Shown here: one piece after another, positions 50,180-59,190 of the stretch
How the letters are laid out: the number at the start of each line of letters is the position of its first letter
Numbering within the stretch: the stretch's first letter is position 1
DNA from: Galbibacter kalidii
GTDB lineage: Bacteria > Bacteroidota > Bacteroidia > Flavobacteriales > Flavobacteriaceae
Length of the DNA: 64,000 nucleotides
Direction: 5' to 3'
Assembly (NCBI RefSeq): GCF_026241135.1
Contig: NZ_JAPFGA010000001.1
Coordinates: 434,001 to 498,000, forward strand
Notes under the pieces: generated by a model
Seen by the model: the letters and a program-made list of their open reading frames with translations, nothing else
Databases searched by the model: none
Told to the model about the DNA's origin: nothing
Position numbers and translations under genes: made by a program

Positions 50180-51856
50180 ATGAAAGAAAGATCAGGCATA
50201 AGAATTATAGCGATTCTTTTAACAATAATTACATTTTGGGGGTGTAAAGAGCATGATGATGTTTCTGAGAATAAAACATATACATTACCCAGACAACCTA
50301 ACTATATATCAGAAGTATGGCAAGCCGATCAGGAAGATGGAACCTATAAAAACCCAATCCTCTATGCAGATTATTCAGACCCGGATGTGATAAGGGTGGG
50401 GAATGATTTTTTCATGACTGTCAGTAGCTTTAACTGCACTCCCGGTTTGCCTATTTTGCATTCAAAAGATCTGGTGAATTGGAGCATTATCAATTATGCA
50501 GTTAACAAACAAATTCCAGAAGAAGTTTTTAATATCCCACAACACAGCAAAGGAGTATGGGCACCATCTATGAGGCACCATAATGGTGAATTCTACATTT
50601 ACTGGGGAGATCCTGATTACGGTGTTTTTATGGTGAAAGCTAAAGATCCTTCGGGAGAATGGTCAGAACCTATACATATCCTGAAAGGGAAAGGTATCAT
50701 AGATCCATGCCCGATTTGGGATGGGGAGAATACTTATCTCGTTCATGCCTGGGCAGGGAGCAGGGCAGGAGTAAACAGTTTGTTGACCGTTAGAAGGATG
50801 AATGCAGAAGGGACTAAAGTATTAGATGAAGGAAAACATATATTTGATGGTCATGATAACCACCATACGGTAGAAGGCCCCAAATTGTATAAAAAAGATG
50901 GTTTTTACTATATTTTTGCACCTGCCGGGGGAGTAGAAGAAGGTTGGCAGTTGGTGTTAAGATCGAAGAATATTTATGGTCCGTATGAAGGAAAGGTTGT
51001 TTTAGAGCAAGGTAGTACAAGCATCAACGGGCCACATCAAGGGGCTTGGGTGACTACCCAAAGCGATGAATCCTGGTTTGTACATTTTCAGGATCAGGGA
51101 GTATATGGTCGGGTACTTCATTTGAATCCCGTTAAATGGATAGACGGATGGCCTATCATGGGCAAAGATCTGGATGGCAATGGTGTCGGTGAACCGGTCA
51201 GGACTCATCGAAAGCCAGATGTAGGAAAGGAATTTCCTGTGAACATGCCCCGGGAAAGCGATGAGTTTAATAATGGTGAGCCCGGTTTGCAGTGGCAGTG
51301 GTATGCCAATCCATCAGTGAAATGGAGTGCCCAAATTCCGGGAACGGATTACTTGAGGTTGTTTGCCATGAGCAAAAAGGAATTACCGAATCTTTGGGAT
51401 ATGCCCAATTTGTTACTTCAAAAGCTACCTGCACCCGATTTTACAGTAACCACAAAAGTTAAACTGAATATTGAATGGGACACTTCCGGAAAAACTGCCG
51501 GGTTACTAATGATGGGACAATCTTATGCCTACATCGGTATTGCTTATGAAGATGGACAGTATTGGGTGAAACAAGTGAACTGTATTGATGCTATAAACGG
51601 AACACCGGAGAAAGTAATACAGCAATTCCCATTACAAAACAATGAGGTAGTTTTAAGAATGGAGGTACAAGCGCCTGATGCAACCTGTCATTTCAGCTTT
51701 AGTGAAGATGGGGAAGAATTTATAGAAATAGGAGAAACTTTTAAAGCTCAAAAGGATTTGTGGATCAGCGCCAAAATAGGAATTTTTTCTGTGAGCGAAG
51801 ATAATGTACGAATGGGTGGTTATGCTGACTTTGATTGGTTTAGGGTTGGTAAGTAG
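50180..51856 (+). CDS. Glycoside hydrolase family 43 with C-terminal concanavalin-like domain
   Basis: YKNPILYADYSDPDVIRVGNDFFMTVSSFNCTPGLPILHSKDLVNWSII; GVWAPSMRHHNGEFYIYWGDPD. Confidence 0.93.
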   Translation: MKERSGIRIIAILLTIITFWGCKEHDDVSENKTYTLPRQPNYISEVWQADQEDGTYKNPILYADYSDPDVIRVGNDFFMTVSSFNCTPGLPILHSKDLVNWSIINYAVNKQIPEEVFNIPQHSKGVWAPSMRHHNGEFYIYWGDPDYGVFMVKAKDPSGEWSEPIHILKGKGIIDPCPIWDGENTYLVHAWAGSRAGVNSLLTVRRMNAEGTKVLDEGKHIFDGHDNHHTVEGPKLYKKDGFYYIFAPAGGVEEGWQLVLRSKNIYGPYEGKVVLEQGSTSINGPHQGAWVTTQSDESWFVHFQDQGVYGRVLHLNPVKWIDGWPIMGKDLDGNGVGEPVRTHRKPDVGKEFPVNMPRESDEFNNGEPGLQWQWYANPSVKWSAQIPGTDYLRLFAMSKKELPNLWDMPNLLLQKLPAPDFTVTTKVKLNIEWDTSGKTAGLLMMGQSYAYIGIAYEDGQYWVKQVNCIDAINGTPEKVIQQFPLQNNEVVLRMEVQAPDATCHFSFSEDGEEFIEIGETFKAQKDLWISAKIGIFSVSEDNVRMGGYADFDWFRVGK

Positions 51857-51869
51857 TTAATGTTTTTTG

Positions 51870-51911
51870 AAGACTTGTCTAAGCCGCCCGTAAGGTAACC
51901 AGGTCTTTTTA
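51870..51911 (+). terminator. Putative terminator after GH43
   Basis: AAGACTTG ... CCAGGTCTTTTTAA. Confidence 0.45.
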
Positions 51912-52074
51912 ACAATACTTTAACTTGTTGTCAGGGAGATAAGGAATGGTCATTTGATTGATTTTGAATAAGGTAGTCGTTATGGGCAATAGTTTATAGT
52001 TTAAGAGCAATAAATTATCCTCTCTAAGAGCCAAATATTCTAACATTACATTGTATTTGTATATCCTTTGAATA

Positions 52075-52235
52075 GAACTCATCTTGACTTTTATGATTGA
52101 AGTGAAAAATGATAATTTTTGTTCCATATGAAGGCTTTTTTGAGCCGCATAGCTATAGCTACGTGGAGAGAAAAAGACAAATATGGGGCAAAAAGAACAT
52201 TTTTTTAACCAATTAGGAAAAGTCAAGATGAGTTC
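52075..52235. mobile_element. 161-bp MITE-like element with 18-bp perfect terminal inverted repeats, immediately upstream of GH88
   Basis: GAACTCATCTTGACTTTT (52075-52092) / AAAAGTCAAGATGAGTTC (52218-52235). Confidence 0.7.
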
Positions 52236-52257
52236 ATAATAAAAAAAATCATAATAA

Positions 52258-53535
52258 ATGAAGTATATAACCCATCTCTTTCTGTTGTCTATTCTAATTT
52301 TGGGGTGCCAGTTTAAGTCCAAGCAAAAAAATAGTAATGAAAATTTAGCTAAAGAGGAGCCTACATTCAGTTTAAACGAGGCGATCAATTATTGTACAGC
52401 ACAGGCATCACAGACACTTAAACTTATCCCTGAAGGAGAATTGCTACCGAGAAATATCACTAGGGAAAACAATAATGAGTGGAAATATGTTTCTTATAAA
52501 GACTGGACCAGTGGTTTTTGGCCGGGAATATTATGGTATTTATATGAATATACAGGTGATGAAAAATGGAGACAGGAAGCAGACCGTTATAGCCGTTACC
52601 TTATTCCCCTGTCCAACCAATCGGCTATAGATCATGATCTTGGTTTTCAGGTGTTCAACAGTCTTGGAAATGGATATAAGTTAACGAAAGAGCAAGAATA
52701 TAAAGAAATTGTTTTACGAACAGCCGATACCCTGGCAACCCTGTATAATCCGAATGTAGGCACTATTTTGTCGTGGCCCCGTGAGGTGCCCGGAATGGAA
52801 TGGCCCCAACACAATACCATCATGGATAATATGATTAATCTGGAATTGCTGTTTTGGGCTTCAAAAAACGGGGGTACGGATTCGCTTTATGATGTGGCGG
52901 TAAACCATGCCCAAACCACTATGGAAAACCATTTCAGGGAGGATTATAGCTCTTATCATGTAGTAGTGTATGATACATTAACAGGTAAACCAATTAAAAA
53001 AGTAACCCATCAGGGGTATAGTGATGATAGTATGTGGGCGAGGGGACAAGCTTGGGCTATTTATGGTTATACTATGGTGTATAGGGAAACCAAGGATCCA
53101 AAATTCCTTGATTTTGCCCAAAAGGTTACTGATGTTTACCTTAAAAGGTTACCGAAAGATATGATCCCGTATTGGGATTTTAATGTCTCTAATATTCCTA
53201 ATGAACCCAAAGACGCTTCGGCAGCTGCTGTTACCGCATCAGCTCTTTTGGAGCTTTCTGATTATTTGGATGATACTGAAAAAAGTAATTTTTATAGGGA
53301 ATCAGCAGAAAAAATGATTAGGGAACTGTCTTCCTCCCGATACCAGAGTAGAGAGAAGAATACGGCATTTTTACTTCATTCAACAGGCCATTATCCAAAC
53401 GGAAGTGAAATTGACGCATCAATTATTTATGCGGATTATTATTATTTGGAAGCTTTGTTACGATTGAAGAAATTACAGGAAGGAGTTCCCGTAATTGACA
53501 CAGCACATAATACAAGAACAAGTAGCGGACTATAG
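52258..53535 (+). CDS. Glycoside hydrolase family 88 (unsaturated glucuronyl hydrolase)
   Basis: DWTSGFWPGILWYLYEYTGDEKWRQEA, DHDLGFQVFNS, MDNMINLELLFWASKNGG, GYSDDSMWARGQAWAIYGYTM. Confidence 0.95.
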   Translation: MKYITHLFLLSILILGCQFKSKQKNSNENLAKEEPTFSLNEAINYCTAQASQTLKLIPEGELLPRNITRENNNEWKYVSYKDWTSGFWPGILWYLYEYTGDEKWRQEADRYSRYLIPLSNQSAIDHDLGFQVFNSLGNGYKLTKEQEYKEIVLRTADTLATLYNPNVGTILSWPREVPGMEWPQHNTIMDNMINLELLFWASKNGGTDSLYDVAVNHAQTTMENHFREDYSSYHVVVYDTLTGKPIKKVTHQGYSDDSMWARGQAWAIYGYTMVYRETKDPKFLDFAQKVTDVYLKRLPKDMIPYWDFNVSNIPNEPKDASAAAVTASALLELSDYLDDTEKSNFYRESAEKMIRELSSSRYQSREKNTAFLLHSTGHYPNGSEIDASIIYADYYYLEALLRLKKLQEGVPVIDTAHNTRTSSGL

Positions 53536-53561
53536 CTATTGATCTTTTTGTATTTTTGAGC

Positions 53562-54602
53562 ATGAAAAAAATTTTAATAGGTTTCTTATTTATTGTTGGC
53601 CTCCAGTCAATAAATTCTCAACACCTTACTGTAGATGTTAAAATTATCGATGAAGGCTTTGTCTATCAAAAAGCACCGTTTTCACAGTGTCATTCCTCTA
53701 CGTTGGTTGAATTGGATAACGGGAATATAATGGCCGCCTGGTTTGGCGGAACTCATGAACGGCATCCCGATGTAAGCATTTATAGTGCTGTTTATAATGG
53801 GGAAAAATGGTCAGAACTTGAAGAAATTGCCAATGGAGTTGTTGATGACTCCATTAGATATCCGACCTGGAACCCTGTGTTATTCAAAAACAATAACGGA
53901 GCCCTGTTCCTATATTACAAAGTTGGCCCATCGCCGAGCGAGTGGTGGGGCATGTACAAAACATCAGAAGATGATGGAAAAACATGGTCGGAAGCCAAAA
54001 AACTTCCTGATTCTATTTTAGGACCTATAAAAAATAAACCAATACAGCTTAATGATGGAACAATAATTAGTCCTTCGAGTACAGAGGATGGAAATATTTG
54101 GAGAGTTCATATGGAAATTTCTTCTGATGAAGGTTATACATGGAAGAAAGTTTCGGTAGATCCCGAATCAGAGTATAAGGCCATTCAACCAACCTTGATT
54201 AAACTGGCCGACGGAACTATTAAAGCATTGATCCGAAGCGATCAGAATGTGATTATGGAAAGTGAAAGTACCGATGAGGGAAAGACATGGACTAAGTTAA
54301 AAAAAACAGATATAGCCAATCCGAATTCGGGCATCGATGCAATAACGTTGAAGGACGGAAACCATTTACTGGTTTATAACCCGATGACAAGTGGAAAAAA
54401 TTGGTGGGAAGGAAGAAGTCGGCTTCATCTGGCATTTTCCAAAGATGGAAGAAATTGGGACGATATTTATATTTTGGAAAACCAAGAGGAAGGAGAATAC
54501 AGTTATCCTGCAATTATACAGGCCGAAAACGGAATGATTTACATAACCTACACATATGACCGTAAAAAAATAAAATACTATAAATTAAAGATCATGAAGT
54601 AG
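53562..54602 (+). CDS. Sialidase-like BNR/Asp-box propeller protein (exo-alpha-sialidase family annotation; substrate uncertain)
   Basis: CHSSTLVELDNGNIMAAWFGGTHERHPDV; Asp boxes SEDDGKTWSEA, SSDEGYTWKKV, STDEGKTWTKL. Confidence 0.85.
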   Translation: MKKILIGFLFIVGLQSINSQHLTVDVKIIDEGFVYQKAPFSQCHSSTLVELDNGNIMAAWFGGTHERHPDVSIYSAVYNGEKWSELEEIANGVVDDSIRYPTWNPVLFKNNNGALFLYYKVGPSPSEWWGMYKTSEDDGKTWSEAKKLPDSILGPIKNKPIQLNDGTIISPSSTEDGNIWRVHMEISSDEGYTWKKVSVDPESEYKAIQPTLIKLADGTIKALIRSDQNVIMESESTDEGKTWTKLKKTDIANPNSGIDAITLKDGNHLLVYNPMTSGKNWWEGRSRLHLAFSKDGRNWDDIYILENQEEGEYSYPAIIQAENGMIYITYTYDRKKIKYYKLKIMK

Positions 54603-54737
54603 TTAGAAACTTAACTGATTTGTATGATTGCTTATAGTTGTTTATTTATAATGCGAAGTATTGGTACGGTTTTATACGATAAAATGATTCATCCTTTATG
54701 CCGGAGTGTTATGGTATCAAGGAGAATCAAATGCAAT

Positions 54738-54880
54738 AATGCTAAAGAAGACAAAAGTCCACTCATTAAAAGTACCTTATACCCCAATTATCATATAATC
54801 GACGCACAATGTTTTATTGATGATGATAGACGGATCTATCTTTATTGGGGATCAGCTTTGCTGTGAAAAAAATAGAAGAC
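54738..54880 (+). pseudogene. GH43 gene fragment, relic duplicate of about nt 570-690 of the first GH43
   Basis: NAKEDKSPLIKSTLYPNYHIIDAQCFIDDD..YLYWGS; near-identical DNA to 570-680. Confidence 0.85.
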
Positions 54881-55043
54881 CTACCAAAACACCTTATGTA
54901 AGATAAACTGTACGCTCCGCTAGCCTCTATACAGATTTCACATAAAATGTTGCATTAACATTTATTTTTTGTTTTATTAATAGTTTAATGTACTTTTAAT
55001 TCTAAATCAACCAACCAGACCTTCTTGTCAAGAGGATTTTTTC

Positions 55044-55072
55044 TTGCTATAATACTTATTGTGTTATAGCAA
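55044..55072 (+). repeat. Leader hairpin upstream of the DUF2264-GH16 gene
   Basis: TTGCTATAA-N11-TTATAGCAA. Confidence 0.5.
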
Positions 55073-55098
55073 CAGGTTTTGATTTTACAATAAGGATT

Positions 55099-57093
55099 AT
55101 GAAAAAGAAAATAAACATATTGATAGGCTTAGGCTTTCTATTGTTTTTACTAACACCTTGCAAAACTTCCGGGCAAACCATTTCCGGAGCAAAAGAACGG
55201 GCGTATTTTGTGAATATGCTCACCAAAATTGCAGATCCGGTGCTGGAGAATCTGAGTAAGGATCAGCTAAAAGAAAATATGCCTGTGGAAAAGGCCGTTC
55301 ACCCCTATGGAGGCAGGGAAGATGTTACTCATCTGGAAGCTTTGGGAAGGACGTTAGCCGGTATGGCTCCGTGGCTTGAACTAGGTCCGGACGACACCGA
55401 AGAAGGCAAACTCCGCGAAAAATATATTCGATTGGCTTTAAAAGGGATTAAAAATGCTGTTGACCCTGATGCCAAAGATTATATGAACTTTACTAAAGGA
55501 GGGCAACCTCTTGTTGATGCTGCATTTTTGGCAGAAGCATTAATCCGCGCCCCGAATCAATTGTGGGAACGACTCGATAGTTCGACTCAGCATAATATTA
55601 TAAAAGAGTTTAAAAAAACAAGGGATATTTCACCTTACTATATGAATTGGTTGCTCTTTAGTGCCACTATTGAGGCGGCTTTACTAAAGTTTGAGGGAAA
55701 GGCAGATATGGTCCGCTTGGAATATGCCCTCTTTAAACATGATGAATGGTATCTGGGTGACGGAATTTATGGAGATGGTCCGGATTTTCACTGGGATTAT
55801 TACAATAGTTATGTTATCCAGCCCATGATGCTGGATATACTTTCAGTATTAAAAGAAAAGAAGGAGCATTTAAAACACTGGGTATATAAAAACAAATTTA
55901 TAAACCAGGGCGATGTTTTTTTAGATCGTGCACAACGTTATGCTGCCGTCCAAGAACGGTTAATCTCTCCCGAAGGGACTTTTCCACCCATAGGACGTTC
56001 GTTGGCATATAGGTGTGGTGCATTTCAGCTGCTTTCACAAATTGCTTTAAAGCAACAATTACCGGATAATCTTAACCCGGCACAGGTACGTTCTGCATTA
56101 TATGCGGTTATTAAAAAACAGATGGAAGCACCACAAACCTTCGATGAAATGGGGTGGCTTACTATTGGTTTTTATGGACATCAAAAAGAAATAGCAGAAC
56201 CATATATCTCTACCGGAAGCCTGTATTTATGTACTGCTGCTTTTTTGGTATTGGGTCTGCCGGAACAAACCCTGTTTTGGGCAGCCCCATCTGCCGACTG
56301 GACACAAAAAAGTGTATGGGGAGGAGGTGAGGCACCAATAGATCATGCCTATTATCCAAATCAACTTAAAAAAGAGGAAGGTTGGGAAACTGTAATAGAC
56401 AATGATTCTTTTGAAGATATACGGAAATTTAAGGCTAATTGGAATTATTTTTATCCCTGGGGAAATGACCATAATGGATCAGCAAGGATGTACAGGTCAC
56501 AGGTTAAGCTTGAAAATAATTCACTGCATTTAAAAGCTTCACCTGTCGCAGAAAGCGAGGGGAAAAGTTCATCGCCACCACATTTAGCGATTAAATACCG
56601 ATCTGGAGCCATACATGCTAAACACCAGATAAAAATATCAAAAGAACATCCCGAATACACGGTGTCAGGCGAATTTAAAGCTCCGACCGGACAAGGGACA
56701 TGGCCGGCATTTTGGTTGACAGCAGTTGATGGTTGGCCACCGGAAAGTGATATCCTGGAATTTAAAGGAGATGCAATAAACTGGCAGAACACTTTTATAA
56801 CACCAAATAATGTTACCACAATTAAAAGGACATTGAAGGATGCATCTGATAATTGGCATACTTATTCGGTTAAATTAAAGTACATTGATGATGAACATAC
56901 TTCCATCATTTATTATATAGATGGAGAGCAAACAGGGATTCATTACACAAACTTTACAAACAAGCCTTTATGGCTTATCATCAACTTACAAATGGAGGGT
57001 TCTTCAGGTGAGCCTGGCCCCAATTCGGAAACATCCTATTTTGCAAGAAATGTTACAGTAAAGAGAAAACTAATGAATGAAGACAATAATTAA
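55099..57093 (+). CDS. DUF2264-like (alpha/alpha toroid) domain fused to a GH16-like concanavalin domain
   Basis: N-terminal GREDVTHLEALGRTLAGMAPWLELG, GDGPDFHWDYYNSYVIQPMMLDIL; C-terminal GH16-like WPAFWLTAVDGWPPESDILEFKGD with ExDxxE motif. Confidence 0.85.
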   Translation: MKKKINILIGLGFLLFLLTPCKTSGQTISGAKERAYFVNMLTKIADPVLENLSKDQLKENMPVEKAVHPYGGREDVTHLEALGRTLAGMAPWLELGPDDTEEGKLREKYIRLALKGIKNAVDPDAKDYMNFTKGGQPLVDAAFLAEALIRAPNQLWERLDSSTQHNIIKEFKKTRDISPYYMNWLLFSATIEAALLKFEGKADMVRLEYALFKHDEWYLGDGIYGDGPDFHWDYYNSYVIQPMMLDILSVLKEKKEHLKHWVYKNKFINQGDVFLDRAQRYAAVQERLISPEGTFPPIGRSLAYRCGAFQLLSQIALKQQLPDNLNPAQVRSALYAVIKKQMEAPQTFDEMGWLTIGFYGHQKEIAEPYISTGSLYLCTAAFLVLGLPEQTLFWAAPSADWTQKSVWGGGEAPIDHAYYPNQLKKEEGWETVIDNDSFEDIRKFKANWNYFYPWGNDHNGSARMYRSQVKLENNSLHLKASPVAESEGKSSSPPHLAIKYRSGAIHAKHQIKISKEHPEYTVSGEFKAPTGQGTWPAFWLTAVDGWPPESDILEFKGDAINWQNTFITPNNVTTIKRTLKDASDNWHTYSVKLKYIDDEHTSIIYYIDGEQTGIHYTNFTNKPLWLIINLQMEGSSGEPGPNSETSYFARNVTVKRKLMNEDNN

Positions 57094-57119
57094 CTCATAA
57101 TCAATTAAAATTCTAACTT

Positions 57120-58970
57120 GTGAAAAAATCAATTTTATACCTGCTTATATTTTTAACAGGTGTATCTGTCAAGGGACAGGAAGACCTGATCAGTAATACC
57201 CAGGGAAGGGAAACAGTCTCCCTGAACGGAACATGGCATTATATAGTTGACCCTTATGAAACCGGGTTTTATGATTATCGTTTCAGGGAACGAAGGGAAA
57301 CCGATGGAGGTGCTTACTGGAACAAATTTGTGAAAAAAAAGAAAACTGACTGGACCGAACACGGATACCAGGCACCCTACAATATAAAAGTTCCCGGTGA
57401 TTGGAATTCGCAAGACCGGCAATTTGTTTATTATGAAGGGACTGTGTGGTACCAGCGGAATTTTGACAAACCCGAAATGTCTTCAGACGAAGATGTATAC
57501 CTTTACTTTGGTGCGGTAAACTACGAAGCCCATGTGTATTTGAACGGAAAAAAACTGGGAATGCACAAAGGAGGCTTCACCCCTTTTAATTTTAAGGTTC
57601 CAGGAGAATTGCTAAAGGATAAAGATAATTTTTTGGTAGTCCGGGTAAATAACGAACGCCATCCGGAAGAGATCCCTACCGTAAATACCGACTGGTGGAA
57701 TTATGGCGGTATTACCCGTGATGTAAAACTGGTCATGGTTCCGAAGCAGTTTATTCAGCAATATCATGTCCAGTTAAATCAGGATCAGGATATTATAAAG
57801 GCACAACGATCAAAAAAATATGGTATTAAAGGCTGGGTCAAACTGAACGAAGCCGTTACCGATGCAGAGGTTAGCATGGAAATTCCCGAGCTGAAAGTGA
57901 AGAAACGATATAAGGTGACAGGCGATTCCCTTAGGTTTGAATTCGATGTAAAAAGAATCAGCCTTTGGTCTACCAATAATCCGAAGTTGTATGATGTATC
58001 CCTAAAACTCAATGGAAGCTCTGTTACTGATAAGATCGGTTTCAGAAAAATTGAAGTGGACGGAAAAAAAATCCTGCTGAACGGCAAACAGATTTTTCTG
58101 AGGGGGATTAGTATACACGAAGAGATTCCCCAGGAAGCAAGAAGGGCCAATAGCAAAAAAGATGCAGCACAGTTGTATAGCTGGGTAAAAGAACTGGATG
58201 CTAATATGGTGCGTCTGGCACATTATCCGCACAATGAATACATGCCGCGTATGGCCGATTCGCTCGGTATCCTGGTTTGGACAGAGATCCCAGTATACTG
58301 GACCATTGATTTCGGGAATCGTGAAGTGTTGAAAAAAGCACAAAAACAGTTAAGGGAAATGATTTCCCGTGACCGGAACCGAGCATCGGTAATCATCTGG
58401 TCGGTAGGTAATGAAACCCCGGTTAGTGAGACCCGTACCAAATTTATGAGCACTTTGGTAAAAGAAACTAAAAAGTCAGACCCCACACGTTTGGTTTCAG
58501 CAGCATTAGAGGTAGGGTATAATAAAGGAAGAAATTACGTAGATGATCCATTGGGAGAGTATACAGACATCGTTTCTCTAAATGAATATCTGGGTTGGTA
58601 TGGAGGTTTGCCCGATGCCTGTAAAACTGCGCAATGGGAAACAAAATATAACAAGCCTTTCTTTATCAGTGAAACCGGTGCCGGGGCAAAAGGAGGTTTT
58701 CACGATGAAAAGGAAATGCGATTTAGCGAAGAATATCAGAAATGGTATTATGAGGAGCAGGTAGCCATGTTCAAAGAGCGTTTCCCAGATAATTTTAGCG
58801 GTGTATCCCCTTGGATACTTGTCGATTTCCGTTCTCCCAGAAGAAACAACCCGGATTACCAGGAAGGTTGGAATCGTAAAGGGTTAATAGATAATAAGGG
58901 AAATAAAAAACTGGCTTTTTATGTGCTTCAACAATATTATAAAGAACTGAAAGAAAAGGCTGGGCATTAG
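57120..58970 (+). CDS. Glycoside hydrolase family 2, beta-glucuronidase-like
   Basis: SLNGTWHYIVDPYETG, VNTDWWNYGGITRDVKLV, HYPHNEYMPRMADSLGILVWTEIPVYW, IIWSVGNETP, FISETGAGAKGGFH; GTG start. Confidence 0.9.
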   Translation: MKKSILYLLIFLTGVSVKGQEDLISNTQGRETVSLNGTWHYIVDPYETGFYDYRFRERRETDGGAYWNKFVKKKKTDWTEHGYQAPYNIKVPGDWNSQDRQFVYYEGTVWYQRNFDKPEMSSDEDVYLYFGAVNYEAHVYLNGKKLGMHKGGFTPFNFKVPGELLKDKDNFLVVRVNNERHPEEIPTVNTDWWNYGGITRDVKLVMVPKQFIQQYHVQLNQDQDIIKAQRSKKYGIKGWVKLNEAVTDAEVSMEIPELKVKKRYKVTGDSLRFEFDVKRISLWSTNNPKLYDVSLKLNGSSVTDKIGFRKIEVDGKKILLNGKQIFLRGISIHEEIPQEARRANSKKDAAQLYSWVKELDANMVRLAHYPHNEYMPRMADSLGILVWTEIPVYWTIDFGNREVLKKAQKQLREMISRDRNRASVIIWSVGNETPVSETRTKFMSTLVKETKKSDPTRLVSAALEVGYNKGRNYVDDPLGEYTDIVSLNEYLGWYGGLPDACKTAQWETKYNKPFFISETGAGAKGGFHDEKEMRFSEEYQKWYYEEQVAMFKERFPDNFSGVSPWILVDFRSPRRNNPDYQEGWNRKGLIDNKGNKKLAFYVLQQYYKELKEKAGH

Positions 58971-59073
58971 AATATTTAAACAAATGAAAATAAGAACATC
59001 TATGTAAAATTTATAATTCTGGGAGAAATCCCTTGCCTTTAGGCGAAACTTCAGTTTGAAATCTAAGGTTTGT

Positions 59074-59123
59074 CCCCTCCTAACCTCCCCCAAGAGGCTC
59101 CTTTGGAGGGGCTGGGGGGAGGG
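59074..59123. repeat. GC-rich imperfect palindrome (REP-like) between convergent operons
   Basis: CCCCTCCTAACCTCCCCCAAGAGGCTCCTTTGGAGGGGCTGGGGGGAGGG in an otherwise AT-rich context. Confidence 0.6.
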
Positions 59124-59190
59124 CTCTTTAGCCAGAGAGTAGTTTATTTGATTTAGTGATTAGGATTGAAATTGATTATCTATGAATACC

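Noticed and set aside
51909-52388. 159-aa minus-strand ORF overlapping the MITE-like element and GH88 start
   Set aside because: Low-complexity Phe/Leu/Ser-rich translation, overlaps convincing GH88 signal peptide and inverted repeats.
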